Assembly (NCBI GenBank): GCA_004296455.1
Contig: AP018280.1
Coordinates: 6,064,794-6,128,793, forward strand
DNA: 64,000 nucleotides
Source of the DNA: Calothrix sp. NIES-4101
GTDB lineage: Bacteria > Cyanobacteriota > Cyanobacteriia > Cyanobacteriales > Nostocaceae
Direction: 5' to 3'
This document shows, in pieces, positions 24,233-34,654 of this stretch. Below the pieces are notes generated by a model. It made no database searches and was not told where the DNA came from. It worked only from the letters and a program-made list of their open reading frames with translations. Position 1 is the stretch's first letter, and every line of letters begins with the position of its first letter. The position numbers were made by a program, and so were the translations under genes.

Positions 24233-25708
24233 TTAACTCAGCACCCAATTTACCAGAGTGCGTACACCGTAACCAGTTGCCCCAGGATTATTGACACCGT
24301 TTTCCTTGTCAGCCCAAACTGGTCCCGCGACATCAAGATGTGCCCAAGCGGGGGTTTCTTTGACAAATTGCTTCAGGAATAATGAGGCAGTAATTGAACC
24401 GCCTGCACGGGGTCCAGTATTTTTCATATCGGCAATACCAGATTTCAAGCCTTCAAAATACCTTTCTTCCATCGGCATCCGCCAGATTTTTTCACCTGCG
24501 GTTTCTGCTGCGGTTTCTAGCTGTTTTGCCAAGTCGTCATTCTGTGTAAATAATCCGGCAATATCTTCACCCAAAGCAATCACACAAGCACCCGTTAGAG
24601 TTGCCAAGTCTACTATTGCCTCTACACCCAATTTATCGGCGTAAACCAAGGCATCAGCCAGCGTTAAACGCCCTTCAGCATCGGTGTTATTCACCTCAAT
24701 GGTTTTGCCGTTGGAAGCGGTGAGGATGTCACCTGGGTGCATTGCTCGTCCGCTAATCATGTTTTCGGTAACGGCAGAAATAAAATGTACTTCCACATCA
24801 GGTTTAATTTGTCCGATCGCTTTTGCTGCCCCTAAGGTTGCTGCAGCTCCACCCATGTCAATTTTCATGGTTTCGATACCGCTTCCCGCACCTTTGATAT
24901 TTAAACCACCAGAGTCAAAGGTTAAACCCTTGCCGACAATTGCCACTTTTTTGCGTGGTGTCCCTGCGGGTTTGTAGGTGAGGTGGATAAATTTGGGGGG
25001 AATTTCCGAAGCTTGGGCAACTCCTAAAAAAGCACCCATACCTAGTCTTTCGCAATCTGCCTGTTCTAAAACTTCCAGTTGCAAACCGGATTCATTGGCA
25101 ATGTCCTGGGCAGTTTCCGCCATTGTAATGGGGGTTAAGGAATTGGCTGGGGCTGCGACTAATTGCCTAGCTAAGATGACACCAGTAGTTATTTGAGTTG
25201 CACGGGCGATCGCGGCTTCTTCCCCCGCTAAACCCAGTAAATCTACTGATTCTACTTGTGTTGCTTTTTCTTCAGGTTCCGACTTAAAGCGAGTATCTTG
25301 GAATAGTGCCAATTGTACCCCTTCAGCGATCGCTTGTGCGGTGGCAGTGGGATTATCATTGGCAATGGGTAAGCTAATCCCTAGAGTTTTGCACTTTTGT
25401 TTTTTTGCCAATCTCGCCACAGCCGCAGCAGCACGTCGAAGAGTTTCGATTTTGAAGGTGTCAGCTTTTCCCAAACCAACCAAAATCATTTTGCGTACAG
25501 GACTACCTGCACCAATACGAGTCACTATAGTGCTACCGACTTTACCTTTAAATTCTTCTTCGGCAATTAATTCTTTGATTACACCGGCAAATTTTTGGTC
25601 GAGAGTCGCCAAATCGCCAGTTATTTCTGTAGCATCTTCAAATAATCCAACAGCTAAACCATCTCCAGACCATTCTAAGAGAGAGTTATTCGTTGCACGA
25701 ACTTCCAT
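24233..25708 (-). CDS. pepA: Leucyl aminopeptidase (M17)
   Basis: 491 aa from ATG 25708 ([15 protein letters not shown]); longer in-frame starts up to 25819 would include repeat-like DNA and are rejected. The M17 signature [20 protein letters not shown] is complete, and the catalytic lysine and metal ligands lie in [17 protein letters not shown] and [13 protein letters not shown]. The arginine of the active site is in EGRLT. Length matches bacterial PepA. It is a cytosolic hexameric, dimetal enzyme that removes N-terminal residues in peptide turnover. It stands alone, convergent with the cyclase gene. Confidence 0.96.
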   Translation of the reverse strand: MEVRATNNSLLEWSGDGLAVGLFEDATEITGDLATLDQKFAGVIKELIAEEEFKGKVGSTIVTRIGAGSPVRKMILVGLGKADTFKIETLRRAAAAVARLAKKQKCKTLGISLPIANDNPTATAQAIAEGVQLALFQDTRFKSEPEEKATQVESVDLLGLAGEEAAIARATQITTGVILARQLVAAPANSLTPITMAETAQDIANESGLQLEVLEQADCERLGMGAFLGVAQASEIPPKFIHLTYKPAGTPRKKVAIVGKGLTFDSGGLNIKGAGSGIETMKIDMGGAAATLGAAKAIGQIKPDVEVHFISAVTENMISGRAMHPGDILTASNGKTIEVNNTDAEGRLTLADALVYADKLGVEAIVDLATLTGACVIALGEDIAGLFTQNDDLAKQLETAAETAGEKIWRMPMEERYFEGLKSGIADMKNTGPRAGGSITASLFLKQFVKETPAWAHLDVAGPVWADKENGVNNPGATGYGVRTLVNWVLS

Positions 25709-25905
25709 TTTTTTGTATTCTATTTCGACTAACATGTACCAGTATTGCTTAAAATTCTGAAGTTGTGGTTTTTCAGGAAATTGTAGATAATTGGGAATTG
25801 GGAATTGGCAATTGCTCAATATGATGTTGAGCGAATCACTCCTGAGGAAGAAAAATAGGAAAAATTTCCCTATCTGTTTTGAACATTGTGATTGATACGA
25901 AACTC

Positions 25906-27588
25906 CTATCGCTCAATAATCCCCAGTAAATCTTGCACGGTACTGACTAGTTCATCAGGTAAAATTGGTTTCGCCATATGGCTTTGAAAACCAGCCGCGA
26001 TCGCCGCATTTTTGTCATCTTCGCTAGCATAGGCAGTAATAGCGATCGCAGGTATTTTTCCTCCTTGTTGCGGTGTAAGGCTTCTGATTTGGCGAATCAA
26101 GCTGTAGCCGTCTTCTTGGGGCATTCCAATATCGCTCACCAATATATGTGGCTGGAATGAAGAAAATGTGTTTATTGCCGCCGAGACAGAGTCTGCTGTT
26201 GCTGTTTTTGCTCCAGCTTGTAAGAAGGCAAATTCCAGAAATTCTCTGGAGTCGGTGTCATCATCCACTACTAAAATACGCCAGCCAGTTAGTGGAGCAT
26301 GAGCAGAATCTGCAACTATATCGTCATTATTTGCCTCAGTATTCAGGATTTCTGCTGCCGAACTTTGGAGCAGGGGTATGGTGACGGTAAATGTTGCTCC
26401 TTGATTTTCACCGCAACTACTGGCTGTGACTTTACCACCATGAAGTTCGACGAGTTGCCGAACAATTGCTAGCCCCAACCCTAAACCACCGTATTTTCTG
26501 GTAGTTGAACCATCTGCTTGACGGAATGAATCAAATATGTGGGGAATAAAGTTTTCTCTAATTCCAATTCCTGTATCTTTGATGGTAATTAGAGCATAAA
26601 GAGAATGGGATTCTGAGGGGGCAATACTATGTAAATTTACTGTATCTTCTGTATTTATTTGTTCAAGAATTACTTCGACTTTCCCATGAGGGGGAGTAAA
26701 TTTAATTGCGTTTGAGAGTAGGTTCCAGAGGATTTGCTGCAACCGATTTGGATCACCAAGCACTAGAAATGGAGAGATATTGGTGGTTTTAGTTTGACTA
26801 TTTTTCCCTACTGTGGGAGTTTGGCGATCGCTGATGGAAAATATCACATCGAGGGATTTGGCTTGGGCTGCCAAGCGCATTGTATCAATTGCAGCTTCAA
26901 TCGCCGGAATTAAATCGGTTTCTTGGGGACAAAGGGTGAGTTTTCCGCCAATGATGCGGGAAATATCGAGTAAATCTTCGATGAGTTGGGTTTGTAATTT
27001 GGCATTACGTTCGATGGTTTCCAAGGCGCGTTGTAGAGTTGCGGCATCTACTTGGCGGGTGCGAAGAATTTTTGACCATCCGAGAATAGCATTAAGAGGC
27101 GATCGCAATTCATGGGAAAGTACAGCTAAAAATTCATCTTTGATGCGATTGAGTTTTTCTAATTCTTCTTTTTGCTCGCGCATTTTGATTTCCGCATTTT
27201 GGCGGGCGCGACGTTCTTCTGCTTCACACAAAGCACGCTGGATAGAGGGGATTAAGCGTTCTAAACGCTGTTTGAGAACATAATCAGTGGCACCACTTTT
27301 CAAGGTTTCAATCGCTACCTCTTCCCCCATCGTGGCTGTCACAAAAATGAAAGGTACATTAGGAGAAATTCGCTGGGCGATTTCTAAAGCAGCAATACCA
27401 TCAAAGCCTGGTAGGGAATAATCGGCAAGAATCAAGTCAACATGGTTCTGTGACAAGGCAATCTCGAATTCTTGATCTGTTTTTGCTTGGATGATATCGC
27501 AGGTAATGCCTCCCTCAGCAATTAGAGCTTGAATCAATTCAACATCAAGCAAGCTATCTTCTAGTAAGAGAAACATTAGCTGCGACAT
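25906..27588 (-). CDS. Hybrid histidine kinase (receiver - HisKA/HATPase - receiver)
   Basis: 560 aa. An N-terminal receiver (about 1-120) has phospho-acceptor Asp in [14 protein letters not shown] coiled linker leads to the HisKA H-box ([19 protein letters not shown], His at about 160). The HATPase has N box [11 protein letters not shown]1 DTGIGI and G2 [15 protein letters not shown]-terminal receiver (about 435-555) has [13 protein letters not shown]. There is no membrane segment, so it is a soluble signal integrator, probably fed by the kinase and single-domain regulator encoded upstream. It is last in a three-gene minus-strand operon, seven bases after the regulator. Confidence 0.93.
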   Translation of the reverse strand: MSQLMFLLLEDSLLDVELIQALIAEGGITCDIIQAKTDQEFEIALSQNHVDLILADYSLPGFDGIAALEIAQRISPNVPFIFVTATMGEEVAIETLKSGATDYVLKQRLERLIPSIQRALCEAEERRARQNAEIKMREQKEELEKLNRIKDEFLAVLSHELRSPLNAILGWSKILRTRQVDAATLQRALETIERNAKLQTQLIEDLLDISRIIGGKLTLCPQETDLIPAIEAAIDTMRLAAQAKSLDVIFSISDRQTPTVGKNSQTKTTNISPFLVLGDPNRLQQILWNLLSNAIKFTPPHGKVEVILEQINTEDTVNLHSIAPSESHSLYALITIKDTGIGIRENFIPHIFDSFRQADGSTTRKYGGLGLGLAIVRQLVELHGGKVTASSCGENQGATFTVTIPLLQSSAAEILNTEANNDDIVADSAHAPLTGWRILVVDDDTDSREFLEFAFLQAGAKTATADSVSAAINTFSSFQPHILVSDIGMPQEDGYSLIRQIRSLTPQQGGKIPAIAITAYASEDDKNAAIAAGFQSHMAKPILPDELVSTVQDLLGIIER

Positions 27589-27594
27589 ACCATC

Positions 27595-28095
27595 TTACTC
27601 CTGTCCTGTGATTCCTTGGTTTCTATTAGCTGGTGTTATCAAACCTGGAGGTGGTTCATTAATAATTGCCCAAAATAATCCTAAGCCACGAATAACATCG
27701 ACAAATTCATTAAAATCAATCGGTTTGACAACATAGGCGTTTGTGCCTAGTTCATAACACTGGCTTAAGTCTTGTTCCTCTCGTGATGAGGTAAGAACAA
27801 CAACTGGTATTATTCGCAAACTTGGATCGGTTTTCAGTTGTGATAACACTTCAATACCATCAATTTTGGGTAATTTTAAATCTAGCAGTAAGACAACTGG
27901 GTTCCCTTCACGTCGTAGTCTATACATTCCACGTCGATATAGGTAATCAAGAGCTTCTTCGCCGTCTCTAACCACCACCACTTCATTACCAATGTGGTTC
28001 TCCACCAGAGAAGTCAGGATTAATTCCACGTCATTAATGCTGTCTTCGACTAGGAGAATACGTTTGAGTTCCATTAACCTATCTTGATTCTCCAC
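27595..28095 (-). CDS. Rcp1-type single-domain response regulator
   Basis: 166 aa. The receiver has the acidic pocket LLVEDS, phospho-acceptor Asp in LLLDLKLPKIDG, VVLTSS and K in YVVKPIDF. The C-terminal FVDVIRGLGLFWAIINEPP is typical of Rcp1-like regulators that serve phytochrome-type kinases. No output domain exists, so it probably passes phosphate in a relay. Its first 17 bases overlap the 3' end of the upstream PAS kinase, and it ends seven bases before the hybrid kinase start, indicating translational coupling. Confidence 0.95.
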   Translation of the reverse strand: MENQDRLMELKRILLVEDSINDVELILTSLVENHIGNEVVVVRDGEEALDYLYRRGMYRLRREGNPVVLLLDLKLPKIDGIEVLSQLKTDPSLRIIPVVVLTSSREEQDLSQCYELGTNAYVVKPIDFNEFVDVIRGLGLFWAIINEPPPGLITPANRNQGITGQE

Positions 28096-31069
28096 TCCTT
28101 GTTTCTATCTCCATGGGTAAGGCAAAGTAAAAGGTTGCTCCGCGATTGAGTTCGGCTTCTGCCCAAACACGTCCACCATGACGGTGGATAATGCGCTGTA
28201 CATTTGCTAAACCAACACCCGTGCCTTCAAATCGGGAATCACTATGCAGGCGTTGAAATACGCCAAACAATTTGTGAACATATCGCATATCAAACCCCAC
28301 ACCATTATCTCTGACGTAGAATACTATTTCTTGGCAATTGTGGGGAGAATTGGAACAGGGAAGTGGATCATTTTCGGAGATATGCAGAGGCAGCGAGGGG
28401 GAGAGAGGGGGAGACACTCCCTTGTGAGTCCATCTCTTTGCTAGTTCAACCTCGATTACCCCAATACTGATTTCCGCAACTGGGCGGGTTTTGGTATACT
28501 TAACGGCGTTTTCCAGGAGATTACGCCAGACTAAACGCATCATTGAAGGATCACCAGGTAAAAAGGGTAATGGCTCTATCTGCCAATGAATCTGGCGATT
28601 TTTAAGATCGAGTACCAAATCGCGTTTGGCTTCTTCGACAAGTAAATTCATGTCTAATTGGGTAAAACGTAGCTCGGTGCGCCCCATACGGGAAAATGCC
28701 AGCAAATCGTCAATTAATCTACCTGCTTGTTTGCTGGATTCGGTGATGGTATTGAGATAACGCTGGCTGGTTTCATCGATTTCGGCTTTGCTCAGGCGTT
28801 TCTGTAATAAATCAATGAATCCGGCAATGTGGCGCAGAGGTGCGCGTAAGTCATGGGATACCGAATAAGAGAAAGATTCTAGTTCTTTATTTGCCCCCTC
28901 AAGTTGTGCCGTGCGTTGTTTAACTCGCTGTTCGAGGGTGGCATTCAGTTCGCGGATTTCCGCTTCCGTGCGTTTGCGATCGCTAATATCAATTGTAATG
29001 CCATCGAAGCGGCTGGGTTTTCCTGCTGCGTCCAGAAATGTTTTGCCTTTGGCTTGTAACCAACGAATATTGCCGTCGGGGGCGATTGCCCGATATTCAA
29101 CATCACAGATACCGCCTGTTTTGATTGATTCCTCGACTCCTAAGCTTACTGGTTCGCGATCGTCGGGATGTAACATTTGATAAAATAGGTCAATATTAAC
29201 TTCGGCATCAGCTGGTAAACCAAAGTGAGCTTTGCATTCTTGGTTCCAAATTAAGGAATTGTCTATTAAGTTGTAGTACCATAGCCCAATTTCAGCACCT
29301 TCAATCACTAAGTCTAAACGTTCGCGACTGATTCGCAATGCTTCGGCTTGTTGGCGCATTCTTTTTTCATCGAGTTTGCGTTCAGTAATATCATGGGCAA
29401 CAGCATACATTAAGCCCTCGTCAACTACCGAAACCACATTCCAAAGTATCCATTTGTAGGTACCATTTTGACATCGATAACGATTCTCGAATCCTATCGT
29501 ATTTTTGCCACAAATAACAATTTCGGTTTCGACGGTGGTTTTGGCAACATCATCTGGATGAACAAAATTAATAAACGGTTCCGCGAGAAGTTCTTCTTGG
29601 GTATAGCCCAGAATCCGCTCAAAAGCTGGATTGACAAGTTTAAAATAACCGTCATATCCAATAATACACATCATATCTATGGAAATACTGAAATAGCGAT
29701 CGCGTTGCTTTTCAGCGCGTTTCAGTTCCGATATGTCTAAAATAAATGCTACCGATTGGTCACGGTTATCACCCGTTAAGGTATAACCAACTAATACCTG
29801 TACACGGCTACCATCTTTCCGGATATATTCTTTTTCGTAGGGGGTACAACTTCCCTTTGCCTGCGCTTCAGCTATAGCGATTTCATCGAGGGGTACATAT
29901 TCCGACGGCGTTAAATCAATCCAGTTTATTTCTCTTACCGCCAAATCGGCGCGACTGTATCCAATAATATCCAAGAAAGCATTATTAGTTTTGATAATTC
30001 TTCCGTAGATATCGCCGAACAAAATACCAATCACATTAGAATTTAAAAACAATTCTAAGTATTGGTTTTTCTCGATTAAACACTTTTCGGCATTGACGCG
30101 GTCATCTATATCAGTACAATTACCAAACCACTGTGTAATATTATTTTCGTCATCATAGAGTGGCAAAGCATTACTCATGTGCCATCGGTAGACACCATCA
30201 TTACGCCGCAGACGATATTGGATGTCCTGTAGAGGTTTGCCAGAGTTAACGGCTATTGCCCAGCGTTTGCTGACTTCTGCTTGATCATCTGGATGGACTA
30301 CATGCAACCATCCCAAACCATAACTAGTCTCTGGGGTTAAGCCAGTATAGTCAAACCAACGCTGATTTTGATAAGTAATTTCTCCTTGAGGATTTGCAGT
30401 CCAAACAAATAGGGGCAAGTTCTCAGCCAGGAGGCGATAACGCTGTTCGCTAGCTTGCAAAGCCGCTTCCATAAATTTGCGATCGCTAATATCAATGCTA
30501 ATTCCCACGGTGCCGATAATATTATTGTCAGCGTCGCGGTAAGGTGATTTTGTGGAGATAAAGTTAAATTTCCCTGTTGGTGATGTAACTTCTTCTTCAA
30601 AAACCTGCACCTCTCCTGTTTCTATTACCAAGCGATCGTTTTTAGTGGTTTTCTCGGCATCGGCAACAGATAAAAAATCAGTATCTTGGTAGCCAATGAC
30701 TTCGCTAGCGTCTTTCCCAATAACACGCAATGTTGATGGGTTCGCCATTATCAAACGTTGATTACGATCTTTGACAAAAATTAAAATCGGTGTAGAATTC
30801 ACTGCACTGAGAACCGATAGAGTTTGCTGCAATTCAGCCTCAGTATTGTGAAGTTTACCCTCAATTGTGGCGTTCCCGTGGGCGTTATACCAAACAAGTA
30901 CGATTAAAATTACCGTTAGCAATAGCGATAACAGCAATAAACTAGAGCCAGAATCATAATAATTCGCTTTCTCGCCCTGGAGAATTAACCAGCTACAAAT
31001 GAAGGGTGATGCGATCACAATCAAGCTACAAATCTTTTGAGTTCCCCGTACTGAAGTCCAGCTAGACAT
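28079..31069 (-). CDS. Multi-PAS membrane histidine kinase
   Basis: 996 aa. Two N-terminal transmembrane helices (about 12-30 and 42-62) are followed by about five PAS/PAC units (landmarks DRKFMEAALQASEQRYR, LFLNSNVIGILFGDIYGR, VNPAFERILGYTQEELL, ISRERLDLVIEGAEIGLWYY) and by HisKA with SYSVSHDLRAPLRHIAGF (His at about 740). The HATPase N box NLLENAVKYT, G1 DNGVGFDM and G2 GTGVGLANVQRIIHRHGG show a phytochrome-type kinase core. Between N and G1 boxes, about residues 877-912 form a low-complexity insert (VSPPLSPSLPLHIS) encoded by G-tract repeat DNA (28330-28440). No chromophore domain is seen; the signal is unknown. It is first gene of the relay operon. Confidence 0.93.
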   Translation of the reverse strand: MSSWTSVRGTQKICSLIVIASPFICSWLILQGEKANYYDSGSSLLLLSLLLTVILIVLVWYNAHGNATIEGKLHNTEAELQQTLSVLSAVNSTPILIFVKDRNQRLIMANPSTLRVIGKDASEVIGYQDTDFLSVADAEKTTKNDRLVIETGEVQVFEEEVTSPTGKFNFISTKSPYRDADNNIIGTVGISIDISDRKFMEAALQASEQRYRLLAENLPLFVWTANPQGEITYQNQRWFDYTGLTPETSYGLGWLHVVHPDDQAEVSKRWAIAVNSGKPLQDIQYRLRRNDGVYRWHMSNALPLYDDENNITQWFGNCTDIDDRVNAEKCLIEKNQYLELFLNSNVIGILFGDIYGRIIKTNNAFLDIIGYSRADLAVREINWIDLTPSEYVPLDEIAIAEAQAKGSCTPYEKEYIRKDGSRVQVLVGYTLTGDNRDQSVAFILDISELKRAEKQRDRYFSISIDMMCIIGYDGYFKLVNPAFERILGYTQEELLAEPFINFVHPDDVAKTTVETEIVICGKNTIGFENRYRCQNGTYKWILWNVVSVVDEGLMYAVAHDITERKLDEKRMRQQAEALRISRERLDLVIEGAEIGLWYYNLIDNSLIWNQECKAHFGLPADAEVNIDLFYQMLHPDDREPVSLGVEESIKTGGICDVEYRAIAPDGNIRWLQAKGKTFLDAAGKPSRFDGITIDISDRKRTEAEIRELNATLEQRVKQRTAQLEGANKELESFSYSVSHDLRAPLRHIAGFIDLLQKRLSKAEIDETSQRYLNTITESSKQAGRLIDDLLAFSRMGRTELRFTQLDMNLLVEEAKRDLVLDLKNRQIHWQIEPLPFLPGDPSMMRLVWRNLLENAVKYTKTRPVAEISIGVIEVELAKRWTHKGVSPPLSPSLPLHISENDPLPCSNSPHNCQEIVFYVRDNGVGFDMRYVHKLFGVFQRLHSDSRFEGTGVGLANVQRIIHRHGGRVWAEAELNRGATFYFALPMEIETRSGESR

Positions 31070-31385
31070 CAGTCACCACCTCAACTTCTAAATAGTATAT
31101 ATGTATACTGGAGTTACTAATCTTTTCTATATTTTTCCTTATACTTGCTTTTAACATCTACTACATGTGTAGCCCCATCTTACAAAGCGGATATCTCCCA
31201 TTAGATACTAAATTAAGCTTTGTTATCCTCTTTAGTGACCCACCTTTAGATAGATAAGCAGTTATACAGGAAATATCTATTGATATACGGTTGACAATTT
31301 TATTTTTGTATAAATGAAAATTTGGTATTATTGGTTTCTGTCCGGCAAAATTATATTTAATATTCACTGGCAATAATATAGTTTT
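31070..31385. other. Intergenic region, nothing recognised
   Basis: AT-rich spacer of about 316 bases between the PAS-kinase promoter side and the hydrolase 3' end. No ORF, hairpin terminator or repeat stands out. Confidence 0.4.
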
Positions 31386-32171
31386 CTACAAAAAATTATT
31401 GACTTTTAAGATTTTGTAGAGATTAATATCTGCCTCCAGCAAACAAGCATGTCCACTATTGGGCAAAGTGACTATTTGGGAATTGGGAAAAAGTTGGTTT
31501 AACCGTTCTGCTTCAGTGGCTGATGGTAAAAGTCGGTCTTCTAAACTCGCCAAGATTAATGTTGGTTGAGTGATTTGCGATAATTTAACTTCATCTATCT
31601 CAAATTCTCGCAAGAGAGAGATGCGCCAAATAATAGTCTCTCTGGGAACTGAACTGACAGTATCCAAAAGCTCCAGGCGATCGTTTTCGGGAATTCGCGT
31701 TAAAGCTGCCAGAAATGGCAATAATCCAACGGAACTGACACCATACACCCATTCGGGCACCAAATCCATTAACGGAGATGCCCAAACATACCAAGAACGT
31801 AATTTAAAGCTGGATGCAGGGTTAACGAGAATCAAACGTTTGAATAAATGTGGTGCTTTAATTGCCACTTTCTGAGCTAAACAGCCACCAAATGACTCAC
31901 CACACAAATAAACCGAACGTTGTGAATTTCGGCTTAATTCCTGTTCAATTAAATCGAGGACATTGTTGGTTAAATCGTCCCAGGTAGTCAAGTCCTGGCG
32001 TGGTATCGCCAAACACCGCACATCAAAACCCATCTCCAATCCTGCGGTTTGCGATCGTAACAGTTGACCAGTGCCATCCATTCCAGGTAAATATACAAAT
32101 AGAGGGTATTCTGGCTGTAATTTTTTTGGACTTAAAAAACAAGGCTTGAATTCAACTTTTGTCGCAGTCAT
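31386..32171 (-). CDS. Alpha/beta hydrolase
   Basis: 261 aa, cytoplasmic (no signal). The nucleophile elbow is CGESFGGCLAQ at about residue 93. The expected acid is in ILASLEDRLLPS (about 212), and the histidine is in LPNSGHACLLE (about 242), completing a catalytic triad. The opening FVYLPGMDGTGQLLRSQ and the overall pattern resemble the hydrolase half of plant phytyl-ester-synthase-like proteins, so a lipid or acyl-ester substrate is plausible, but this is inference. It is a single gene, divergent from metG. Confidence 0.85.
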   Translation of the reverse strand: MTATKVEFKPCFLSPKKLQPEYPLFVYLPGMDGTGQLLRSQTAGLEMGFDVRCLAIPRQDLTTWDDLTNNVLDLIEQELSRNSQRSVYLCGESFGGCLAQKVAIKAPHLFKRLILVNPASSFKLRSWYVWASPLMDLVPEWVYGVSSVGLLPFLAALTRIPENDRLELLDTVSSVPRETIIWRISLLREFEIDEVKLSQITQPTLILASLEDRLLPSATEAERLNQLFPNSQIVTLPNSGHACLLEADINLYKILKVNNFL

Positions 32172-32578
32172 TGGCTAATCGTCGTTTTTGATGATTTATT
32201 TAACGTGAATTTGATAATTAAATCATAAACCCTCTGCATAGACACTTCAGAATCAACAGTATCAAATTGCCCAAAAGCAGAATCTGCATTAATTTTAATT
32301 TTTGTTCCTAATTGTGACACCCTTGCAACTGTATTTCTGGTCACAATAAATTCAACAAGCTATTTGCTCTGACAAAATCAATGGCTGAATATTGCGAATT
32401 TTGTGAAAAGTTAACTAAAATTATCCAAAATTATACTTATTACAAAATAAGCTTATTCAAAATAAATTTGCTAATATGAAGATGTTACTTGAAAAATAGT
32501 GATAGATGTTATACAATTACGTGGTTTTAGCTAAAAACTAAAATATAAATAAAGGTTATAACAAGTTTTTTATTCTGC
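32172..32578. other. metG upstream region
   Basis: About 400 AT-rich bases of divergent spacer. No leader RNA or repeat is recognised. Confidence 0.4.
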
Positions 32579-34183
32579 ATGAATCGAGTGGATATAACAA
32601 AAAAAACATTTGCGCTGACAACACCGCTATATTATGTAAACGATGTACCACATATCGGTAGTGCCTACACCACCATAGCCGCAGATGCCATTGCTAGATT
32701 TCAAAGATTGCTAGGGCATTCGGTTTTATTAGTGACTGGTACTGACGAACATGGCCAAAAAATTCAAAGGAGTGCGGAAGCAAAAGGTTTGAATCCGCAG
32801 GAATTCTGTGATCAAATAGTCCCCAATTTTATTTCGCTATGGGAATTACTAAATATCCAGTACGATCGCTTTAGTCGGACAACTGCGCCGAATCATGCAG
32901 CGATAGTGCAAGAGTTTTTCCAACGTGTCTGGACAAAAGGTGATATATATTTAGGTCAACAAAAGGGTTGGTACTGCGTTTCTTGCGAAGAATTTAAAGA
33001 AGAACGGGAATTATTAGAAGGCAATCGCTGTCCTATTCATACTAATAAGGAAGTCGAATGGCGCGATGAAGAAAACTACTTCTTTCGCTTATCTAAATAT
33101 CAAGACAAATTATTGGAATTTTATCGCGATCGCCCCGATTTCATGCAACCCGAAAGTCGTCGTAATGAAGTCTTAAATTTTGTCAATCAAGGATTGCAAG
33201 ACTTCTCGATTTCACGGGTTAATGTCGATTGGGGTTTTCCCGTTCCCGAAAATCCCAAACACACACTTTATGTCTGGTTTGACGCACTTTTAGCATATAT
33301 TACCGCATTACTGGAACCGGAAGATAAACCAACACTAGAAGCAGCATTAAAAAAATGGTACCCATTCAATCTGCATCTAATTGGTAAAGACATTTTGCGC
33401 TTTCATGCAGTGTACTGGCCTGCAATGTTAATGTCAGCCGAACTACCATTACCAAATCAAGTCTTTGGACATGGATTTTTGACCAAAGATGGGCGAAAAA
33501 TGGGCAAAACAACAGGTAATACTATCGATCCGATTGCCTTGGTAAATACCTACGGTACAGATGCAGTTCGTTATTACTTTCTTAAGGAAATCGAATTTGG
33601 CAAAGATGGCGACTTTAATGAAGTTAGATTCATCGATGTGTTAAATGCAGATTTAGCGAACGATTTCGGAAATTTGCTCAATCGCATTTTAGGCATGGTG
33701 AAGAAATACTGCGGTGGCAACATTCCATCTGTTGCTAACGAAGATATCCCTGCTGAGAATCCATTAAAAGCGATTGGTTTGGGTTTGGGGGAACAGGTGA
33801 AAAATGCTTACGAAGCACTAGCTTTTAATCAAGCTTGCACCTTAGTTCTGTCACTCGTACAAGCTAGCAATAAGTTTATTGATGACCAAGCACCCTGGAC
33901 ATTATATAAAAAAGGAGAACAAGCAGCAGTGGAGAAAGTGCTATATGCGGTGCTGGAATCGGTTAGGCTAGCTGCTTATCTTTTATCCCCTGTAATTCCA
34001 ACTATCAGTACTGCTGCTTATCAGCAACTGGGCTTTGAGATTGATTTTAACAACCAAATTAATACATCTGTTGTCGCAGCTTTTCAAACCCATTCCCAAT
34101 GGGGACTGTTAAATTGCGAACAAAATTTGGGTGTTCCCCAACCCATCTTTAAGCGCATAGAATTACCTAAAAATGATGAGTAG
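32579..34183 (+). CDS. metG: Methionyl-tRNA synthetase
   Basis: 534 aa. Class I synthetase with the HIGH-type motif as PHIGSAYTTIAADA (about residue 24), LLVTGTDEHGQKI, a cysteine pair in WYCVSCEEF with a further Cys in NRCPIH, and the KMSKS-type motif as GRKMGKTTGNTID (about residue 304). An anticodon-binding helical domain (about 360-510) follows. There is no C-terminal tRNA-binding (Arc1/EMAP) domain, so the length of 534 fits the short bacterial form. It charges tRNA-Met for initiation and elongation. Confidence 0.97.
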   Translation: MNRVDITKKTFALTTPLYYVNDVPHIGSAYTTIAADAIARFQRLLGHSVLLVTGTDEHGQKIQRSAEAKGLNPQEFCDQIVPNFISLWELLNIQYDRFSRTTAPNHAAIVQEFFQRVWTKGDIYLGQQKGWYCVSCEEFKEERELLEGNRCPIHTNKEVEWRDEENYFFRLSKYQDKLLEFYRDRPDFMQPESRRNEVLNFVNQGLQDFSISRVNVDWGFPVPENPKHTLYVWFDALLAYITALLEPEDKPTLEAALKKWYPFNLHLIGKDILRFHAVYWPAMLMSAELPLPNQVFGHGFLTKDGRKMGKTTGNTIDPIALVNTYGTDAVRYYFLKEIEFGKDGDFNEVRFIDVLNADLANDFGNLLNRILGMVKKYCGGNIPSVANEDIPAENPLKAIGLGLGEQVKNAYEALAFNQACTLVLSLVQASNKFIDDQAPWTLYKKGEQAAVEKVLYAVLESVRLAAYLLSPVIPTISTAAYQQLGFEIDFNNQINTSVVAAFQTHSQWGLLNCEQNLGVPQPIFKRIELPKNDE

Positions 34184-34654
34184 ACATCTCTAATTTTGAT
34201 CAAATTTTGCGGGTGAGATTTGACTCGCCCAAAAACTAATGATTAAAAAAGAATGTAAGGCTCATCAAGAGCCAAACCAGGGCTTGGGTATTCTCTGCGA
34301 CTGGTAGACTTAGCTTACTTATGGATAAAAGTATAAAGTACTTCATTCCCCACGGTGTTTAAGGGCAGCCTACAATTAAGCATGGTATAAAACCATAGTT
34401 AATAGATTCACTATTTTGAATCAATACTGCTTGACTCACAGAAAGCAGGGGGAAGGTACAAGGTTGAGAATGCTGATAAAACAAGGATTTTGACTTTTTA
34501 ATTTTGAATCTTTTTTCCTCAACCTAACAGTATTGAATTTTGACTTTTGTAAGTTAGCCTATGCACAGGCTAGTCTGCTTGATCATAATTCGCGATCAAA
34601 TAAGTAAAAACTCTGAAAATTAGTATCCTTTATTACTTTGATAAGAAATGAGGT
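34184..34654. other. Intergenic region with small hairpins
   Basis: About 470 bases between metG and the NYN gene. Two short stems are seen, GGCTC/GAGCC (34260-34274) and ATGGT/ACCAT (34382-34396), without T-runs. An unrecognised leader or small RNA is possible; no ORF is supported. Confidence 0.4.

Noticed and set aside
25709-25819. N-terminal extension of leucyl aminopeptidase
   Set aside because: The extra residues come from GGGAATT-type repeat DNA and exceed the normal family length; the ATG at 25708 gives a standard start.
26813-27283. 156-codon frame opposite the hybrid kinase
   Set aside because: The minus-strand frame encodes clear receiver and HisKA motifs; the plus-strand product has no recognisable domain.
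34240-34420. Possible tRNA or 6S RNA upstream of the NYN gene
   Set aside because: Small stems are present but no cloverleaf, no T-loop GTTCRA and no 6S-like long bubble could be drawn.
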